Assembly (NCBI RefSeq): GCF_932274485.2
Contig: NC_065887.2
Span: 45,837,201-45,901,200 of the forward strand
Reading direction: 5' to 3'
Source of the DNA: Patella vulgata
Taxonomy: Eukaryota > Mollusca > Gastropoda > Patellidae
Length of the DNA: 64,000 bases
Shown here: positions 23,301 to 32,300 of the stretch, one piece after another
How the letters are laid out: every line of letters starts with the position of its first letter
Position numbering within the stretch: the stretch's first letter is position 1
Notes under the pieces: model-generated
Told to the model about the DNA's origin: nothing
Seen by the model: only the letters and a program-made list of their open reading frames with translations
Database searches by the model: none
Made by a program: the position numbers and the translations under genes

Positions 23301-26300
23301 AACAGAATGTCCCCAGTTGCCTGGGTTGACAACAGAATGTCCCCAGTTGCCTGGGTTGACGGAGGTACAGCATCTAGCCATTTCGATGTGTCATGTACAC
23401 ATGGGCGTGCACATAAAAAAACCTTGACATTTGGAATTCAAAACATAAGAGTGTAGGCCGTACTGCAACTGTCCGAGCAAAATTTCACTCATAGTACACT
23501 ATATGACTTATGCCCGTCTTCATTAGCCAGGTCGTTAAACCCCCATTTCATTTACGTACTCGTTGGTGGAGCTGCTGTTTGTGTTGTCAAGTATACTTAT
23601 GTTAAGCACTGTGTCTGCTGTCAAGAATATTTATGTTAAGCACTGTGTCAAAGATAATCAAGTTAAATATATATACCTGTAGTTTACAGAATATTTTGTT
23701 ATTTTCAGGTAATGGCGAAACATTCCGAGCTACAGAAAGCCTACACTGATACACAGGCTAAACTTGCTGAGGTGAGAAATAAACTAGGCCCAGAGTTCAC
23801 AAAGCATTCTCAGATTTATTTTAACTAAAATATAGCCCCTTATCAAACTTTTGTTGTTTTTACGTATCAGATACATCAATAAGAAACTATGTACAAAGCT
23901 TTGTGTTTCTGGATCTAAAATATTTCTCATAAACAGTGATTGAAAGTTGGGTAAATTCTTAACTTAAGTCTGAGAATGTTTTGTGAACTTATGGCCTGGT
24001 TTTAATAGTAATATGTCAGACTATGCAGGATAAGGTTATTTTACTAGTAAACCTTGTGATAATTACGATCACTGAGCTAATTTAATTGTATCATTCTTCA
24101 TACACAGATCTATATACTTCGAGATGCAAAATAAATACTTCTTAAAATTCACAAATTATACCTAGTGTCTTTAACTAAAATTGTCGGTGAACTAGCTTAG
24201 TGTCTGTTGACAAGCGAAGGTGATTGTAGAAGAGAAGGTAAGTGTAGTTATATTTTAAACTGTCCCTGCTATTTGAAGTAGAGAGAAAAAGACCAAGAGC
24301 AGGTTTTATTTTATAGAAAGTTAAAATAGTTTAAATTTAAGTTTTTATTTCTAAATTGATTTTGAATTGTTTTGTTTTAAAAGGCACAAGAAAAGGGAGC
24401 CATTATTGATGGAGAAATGAAAAAAATTGAAGAAATGGAGACTGAAGAAAACCAAAGGTAGATTGGCTTTATTGGATATTTTTTATCTCTTACAATGTCT
24501 GTAGTTTGTCCTGTCCACAGGTTTGTCTTGTCCACAGGTTTGTCTTGTCCACAGGTTGGTCTTGTCCGTTTAGTTTTACGTGTAGTGTGGTCCCTCTACA
24601 CTTATTACTACGGTATATTAGTTTGAACAAAATTTGATGTAAAAAGTAAATTAACAACAGTCAGTTTCTATAAAGTTATTTTCCGGTACAACGGATTGGA
24701 AGCAATTAGTCAGACATATACATGGACAACACAGACAATAAGTTAGGAAATATCAAATCAAGTGAATGGATTTTTAGGCGTGTCAGTTGTATTATTTTCA
24801 AACTACAGAATCACATAATAGAAATTACCAAAAGGGCATTATTATTTTTCTGAAATATTTCTTTGTTTGTTTTCAGTATTCTACAGACATTAAGATCATT
24901 GGTAGCTATGAATGAAAATCTAAAGAAACAAGAACAGGAATTTAAAGCTCATTGTAAGGTAAGCTGATTCTACAGGTACCATGCTAGTAGTTCATTGTAA
25001 GGTAAGCTCATTCTACAGGTACCATGCTAGTAGTTCTGTCTGTATTGTACATGGAATTATTGTCAATTGTATTTTAACAGGACTGAGCTGTACATCATAT
25101 CCATATTAAAGATTATTTATATTATTTTAGGAGGAAATGGACATGATATCGATATTAATATTATTTTAGGAGGAAATGGACATGATATCGATATTAATAT
25201 TATTTTAGGAGGAAATGGACATGATATCGATATTAATATTATTTTAGGAGGAAATGGACATGATATCGATATTAATATTATTTTAGGAGGAAATGGACAT
25301 GATATCGATATTAATATTATTTTAGGAGGAAATGGACATGATATCGATATTAATATTATTTTAGGAGGAAATGGACATGATATCGATATTAATATTATTT
25401 TAGGAGGAAATGGCTCGACTGAAAGAGAATATAGATAAACTAAAGGAAGATGGTGCTGATGTAGATTTGGAAGATGAGGAACGAGTTGGAATTATTGATA
25501 AACAATATCAGGCTGATAAAGATAAACTTCATAAAATACGACTTTTATTGGTGAGTAATCATTGAATAAAAACCTGAGATATAGTCAGGGATAGTCGGGA
25601 AACGTCTGGTACTATTTTACCTTGGGATTCAAATCAGAACGCGATGTTTTTTTTGAAGGAAAAAAATAATTGGGTCACACTTCCTCCGCTGTCAAAAATA
25701 CACACCATCTATTGTAAACTAAAATACACACCATCTAATGTAAACTAAAATACACACCATCTAATGTGAACTAAAATACACACCATCTAATGTAAACTAA
25801 AATACACACCATCTAATGTGAACTAAAATACACACCATCTACTGTAAACTAAAATACACACCATCTAATGTGAACTAAAATACACACCATCTAATGTGAA
25901 CTAAAATACACACCATCTACTGTAAACTAAAATACACACCATCTAATGTGAACTAAAATACACACCATCTACTGTAAACTAAAATACACACCATCTAATG
26001 TGAACTAAAATACACACCATCTAATGTGAACTAAAATACACACCATCTACTGTAAACTAAAATACACACTATCTATTGTTAACTAAAATTATTTGAGTTG
26101 AGATTATGAGTTATTAAATGTTGACTACGATATAATTCCACAACTAGGTCGGCACCTGTATGTCTATAATAAATGTTAGATTTGGAACTATTTTACATCA
26201 GCGACAGTGATCAAACAAGGACCATTGTTTAAGTACACGATACCAACATACATTGATATTGGGATCAAAGAGAGGCCTCCGCAACATACAGCTGTGTTCT

Positions 26301-29300
26301 CCAATTCTATGATTTTGATCATCATGCAATGGGCTTATTCCATATTCCAATCAGATGGGTTTTTTTCGAGTGGACTGTTGTATGTTTATGTCTGTTTGTA
26401 CATGCACATAAATGGTATTTTTATAAAAAAAAAACGCATTGAGAAACCTGAATGCTGAAAGAATGTGTGAATAAGGATTTAAAAAATAGCATAGATCAGT
26501 CAATCTGATTAAAATACAGATCTATATTTCGTTTCGTTTCGTTTCGTTTCGTTTCGTTTTTTATACTTTCGATGGCCTACACTACATGAAGATCCGACAA
26601 GGTGTACTCGAAGGTCGTGTCAGGGGTTGTACAAGTGGCTTTTGACCCTGTGACGTCAGACATTGGTTAATCAATCAGCGTTGGCGTTTCTAGTGGTTTA
26701 CCCACAGTTCTGTGCATGGCATGCCAAGAAGTCGTCGTAACAGACCGTTTCATTGGTTTATCCCTCACTTCAACCAAACCGCCGGTAATATAACAACCCT
26801 TCCAGATCCTAGTGTAGTAAAGTAAAACGAAATTTTAAACTATAAAAACGAAATGAAATAGGATCTGTGTTTTAACCAGATTGTAGATCAAGTAAGGATT
26901 TTGCACTGTTTATTATTTCCTTTTACAGCCTCTATGAGAGTCTTGTATTATGTCTAAATAGTCACGCACACGGCAACTAAAAAAAAAGTACCGAGTGTCA
27001 AGCAAAATAATGATTTAATCGTTCGAAACTCGAATGATATTTTAGAGTTATTTACCGAGTTCTTTTTGAACAAATATCGGCGACTCCAGTACCGATTTCT
27101 ACTGATTGGTTATCAGCCAATTACTGATGTTGAAACCAATTATCGGACCATCACTAAAACGAACTTTATACTGTTGGTAAGGTCGTCAAGTAAACGAACC
27201 CTTGACTATCCGTTAGTTTGTGGAGTAAAGTGTGAAATAAAACCCCAATAAATTAACCCTAGATTGTTGGAATCCTTATATACAATATCCCAAGACTGTT
27301 GGTATTCTCGATTTCATCAGTCTTTATATGTTAAATATTTTGAGGAATGACCATCTATATTCGTTAAGATTTTTACGTCAATAGATTAAACAAATTTTGA
27401 GATGTAATTACCATTTTTATATTCCACTGTCAACACTGTCAAACATAATTAATTAAACTAAATTGGTAAACAGACCGATTTCTGCTTCAACTTTCAAAAC
27501 ACAATTTTAATTGACTAATTTTCCCATCACTAACAGACATCAACCCAATTTAATATTTTTAATTTTGACCGAAATCTTAAATCAAAGAAATGACATGGAT
27601 ATGTCACATAAAATATAAATTATAATTTTAATATCTTTAGGCTCGTAAAAATCGAGAGATAGCAGGATTACAGAGAAAGATAGATGAAGTACCGTCAAGA
27701 GCTGAACTTAGTCAATATCAACGAAGATTTGTCGAACTTTATAATCAAAGTAAGTAACAATATAAGGAATTGTAAACCTTCCACTCTAACCACTGACTTA
27801 TAATCTTTAAAAACCTTTCACTCATACCACCAACTTGAAACCTGATGTATTATATATATTACAGTTGCCTCGAAACATACAGAAACAAAACAGTTTTATA
27901 CTCTATACAATACTCTAGATGATACCAAATTATACTTAAATAAAGAGGTAGGTATACCATTTATTTCATATTTAAGACTGTGACAAATTAACTTGTTATA
28001 ATACTCAAAGTACAGCTGATGTGTGCAAAATCCCTGAAATATAGGTTTATCTCCAAAATATCTTCGAAACTTCATGGATTATGGCCCCTGTTTGTACGAA
28101 AAATCACGTTTTTGACTTGTGGACACTCTAGAGTTCATACTTTTCACCCGATTTTGATGAAACTTGAATTGTTTGATTATTATCCAAAGATCTTGGTTCC
28201 TTTCAATATTCCTGCACATCAGACGGTAACTTCCTGGATTCTGGCCCCTGATTGTACGAAAAATCACATTTTTTAGTTTGTGGACCCTCTAGAGGTCACA
28301 ATTTTTATTCAATTTTAAAAAGCGTTTAAATGTATCCACATTACACCCTAATGATGGTTGAGTTTGAAAATTGGACTGAAACTGCCTGACAAAATGGCCG
28401 CTCCTTGTACGCAAATAGTATAAAAGTATGTAATACCAAGGTGGACTCTCTAGAAGTCACAGTTTTTTGTATCCCAAATATCTCAGTCTTAAAACATATC
28501 TTTATATCCCAAAGATTGCAGTCCCGTTTGATATTCGCGCATTTCAGGCCATAACTTCCTGGATAATGAACACTGATTGTATGAAAAATTGCTTTTTTTT
28601 TTTTTTTAGCTTGTTTTCTATCTATCCATTGCAAAATGTGGGCGTATCTTGCCTTGCAACCGCAGATAAAAAAAATTGATGCAGGAGGGCGTCCTTTGTT
28701 ATTTTTTTGATTTTTGTCAAAATTTAGCTAGTTTTTCATTTTTAGGAGGGGAGGGTTGGATGGCCTAATGGTTAGCATGTGCGCGCTGTAGCATAAAGCC
28801 TGTCATTGAGTCAACTGGCATGGTTTCGAATCCCCGGTTGTACGTGACAAGGAGTAGGGCCGGGTTTTCTCCGGGTCCTCCGGTTTCCTACCACAGACCC
28901 CTACGCGCAAGCGAGTTATTGAAATAAAAAATTAAACCATATGTTAATCCCGAAATGTGTCGAGTGGACGTTAAACCCCATTTCTCTCTCTCTCTCTCTC
29001 TTTTTCATTTTTAAGAAACACAGAATTATTATAAATTCAATATTTATTTAACTATTAATAATAAAACAAAAAATAGGTACGGTTTTGAAATAACGCTGAA
29101 TTATTTCAGGACATCTAGATTAACTCGTACGGAAAATGTTTTGGCGACTATATTCTATGTGGTATCAATACCATACTCATTGTTAAATCATGGAGTTTGC
29201 TGGCGATGTAAATCTAAGTTTGTGCCCTCGAACAATACTTTCGGTCATCTCTCTCACAGTCATCATAGTTCTCAGGAAAGATAAGGCATTTTGATCGTAA

Positions 29301-32300
29301 AAAAGGACAGATTGACAGCAAAATTGTTGCCATCATTGCAGAATAAAAAATTAACAATGGATTATCCAGTGCATGTCGTGATTGTCAATAGCGATCGCCA
29401 CGTCTAGTGTTCAGTTCCTCTTATCAAGGGTCTCTTCCCTTCACCAGGGGGGAAATCATTAACTTTGTTTTTATTTTTTAATAATAAATACATGTGACGC
29501 TGCCCATTTTTGAGAACCAGAATATTTTTTTGGTCTTTTTGACCACAAAGCATGGCCCTGACTCATCCTCACATACACCATTTGTATTACATATTATATA
29601 TTACATATTATATATTGTGCAATCACATTGCTGAATTATTCCAATTAGTTCTTTAATTGATAGTTTATTAACCTTTTGGCATTGTCTTATCTATATTGTC
29701 GCCCTTTTTATTGGTGGTTTTTATTACATTTAACTCTTGACGCCATTCGTCGAGGCAGGTCGCACTTTCTCAATTCATTTGAACACTTAAAATGTTTCTC
29801 ACTATAATATAGACCATACCGATGTGGTTACTTGTATAGGTAATTTACCTTCAATGTGCTTACATTCATAGTGTAACACTTTTGTAGAATTTTTTCTCTT
29901 GAAATTAATGATGGTATTATATTGTATTAATTAATATCTTTGGCAAATTATTACATTCACATATATACTTAAATTAACTTAGTGAATGAATGACATATTG
30001 TTATATAAAAAAGAGGAGTCATAATGTGGTTGTATTCCTGATTGTTTGATGTCAATTCTTCATGTGATAGGGGTCTGACATTCTCCCATTCATTTATAAT
30101 TTATAGTGAATAAAATATCTGTTTAGAAAAGAAAGAAGTCTGGAAACCAGTGCTGTGATGATTGTTATACAATTATTCTTTTCTTCTTCTGCTAATTAAC
30201 ACAATTTAGTTTAATTTCATGTGATTGTTTCAGGTGACGTTATTAAACTCAATACACGATAACTTTACACAGTAAGTTTACTAAGTAGTATAACAAACTT
30301 ATATCTTAGTCAAAATAATAACTTACAAGTCTCCATATTACAGTTCTTTTTTTTTGATAAACATTGCCACCAGTAGAATTAAACTTACTCTGCTAATTGG
30401 CAGTTTTGTTTGTTTGTAAACGTGGCAACATCTGTTATAGTTCGAGTTACAGTAAATGATAACAGAGCTGAAAGAGACAATAAGCAAAGCGTTATTTTAC
30501 GCTATGTACTGTTTGGGTTTGAATTGTGAATACAGTATTCATGTAATGTTTGTTCTCTTCATCTACTTCAGTCTTATCAAATATTGGCAACTGAATTAAA
30601 AACTTCACAACTCTATTACAAGAATATTAGCTTGAATATTTGTGGAGGTTAAAGTGTGCAGTTGTCTTCTGTCAACCAGATGGCATATTAACTGAGATGC
30701 AAACGAAAGAAAGAATAAAGATATAGTGTGATCATGTAACACAATCTTATTGCACTATGCATGGTATGCCTATTCTTTCTAGAACACAAGATACCACTTC
30801 CCATTGGAGGAGTTTTGCTTGTATGTTGAGTGTTCTCCTGGTCCTCCAGTTTCCTCCCACTGCTAAAGACCCTTGTGCCCAAGCGAATTATTTAAATAAA
30901 ATTGACCTAGGTTACTCTAGAAATGTGTTAAGGGGACGATAAATTCTATTTTTATACGCCTACATGGAAATGTGGTCGTATAATGCAGTCGCCCCCGTCC
31001 GTCCGTCCGTCGTCCACAATTTCTTGTGAACACTCTACAGACTATATTTATCATCTGATTGTTTTGAAATTGATATATGTTGTTTGCATTAATGAGATGA
31101 ATAAGCCTATTTAATTTCAATAACTTCCATTAATTTGTTCTGGAGTTATGGCCCTTGTTTTGCTTTGTTGCACCTTGTGAACGGTTTAACGACAAAAGTT
31201 ATCAACCGATCTGTATGAAATTTATATGCATCATTTAAATTAGTAAAACAAAGAAGCCTATTGAATTTCAGCAATTTCCGTTAATTACATCTAGAGTTAT
31301 GGCCCTTGTTTCACTTTGTTGAATGTTGTTAATGCTCAAATGGCAACGGTTATCATCCGATCTGTTTGAAATTGAAATGCATCATTTAAATTAGTGAAAC
31401 GAAGAAGCCTATTGAATTTCAGCAATTTCCGTTAATTACACCGTGAGTTATGGCCCTTGTTTCACTTTGTTGTACCTTGTGAATGCTCTAGTGACAAAAG
31501 TTATTATCCGATCTGTATGAAATTTATATGCATCATTTAAATTAGTAAAACAAAGAAGTCTATTGAATTTCAGCAATTTCTGTGAATTACATCTAGAGTT
31601 ATAGCCCTTGTTTCACTTTGTTGAATCTTGTGAACACTCTAATGACAACAGTTATCATCCGATCTGTTTGAAATTGATATGCATCATTTAAATTAATGCA
31701 ACGAAGAATCCTATTGAATTTCAGCAATTTCCGTTAATTGTGCCATGAGTTATGGCTCTTGTTTCAGTTTGTTGTATCTTGTGAATGCTCTAACGACAAA
31801 AGTTATTATCCGATCTGTATGAAATTTATATGTATCATTTAAATTAGAAAAACGAACAAGCCTATTGAGTTTTAACAAATTTCCGTTAATTACATGAAGT
31901 GTTATGGCTCTTGTTTAGCTTTGTTGAATCTTGTGAACGCTTGAATGACAAAAGTTATCACTTAATCTGTATGAAATTCATATGCATCATTTAAATTAGT
32001 GAAATGAAGAAGCCTATTGAATCTCTGCAATTTCCTGCAATTACTTCTAGAGTTATGGTCCTTGTTTTACTTTGTTGAATCTTGTGAACGTTCAAACGAC
32101 ACAAGTTATCATCCGATCTGTATGAAATTTATATGCATTATTTGAATTAGTAAAACGAAAAAGCCTGTCGAATTTCAACAATTTCTGTAGTTTACTTCCA
32201 GAGTTTCAGCCCTTGTTTTAGTTTTTAGAACCTTGTGAACCCTCAAATGACGAAAATTATAATGTCATCTGTATGAAATTGTCTATTAAATTCCCCTAAT

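Noticed and set aside
22897-23373. 158-codon reverse and 131-codon forward frames around exon 11
   Set aside because: The forward frame is exon 11 read through its donor into a minisatellite; the reverse frame crosses a SINE, exon 11 and the same repeat.
24225-24241. Possible 8-base micro-exon between TTGTAG and GTAAGT in intron 12
   Set aside because: Exons 12 and 13 join in phase and already give the vertebrate length; adding 8 bases breaks the frame.
25067-25438. 123-codon frame with repeated GGNGHDIDI
   Set aside because: It is the translation of the 39-bp acceptor array in a different frame from exon 15.
28760-28835. tRNA-like A and B boxes, possible tRNA gene
   Set aside because: Part of a SINE with body, tail and target duplication; no proper cloverleaf was evident.
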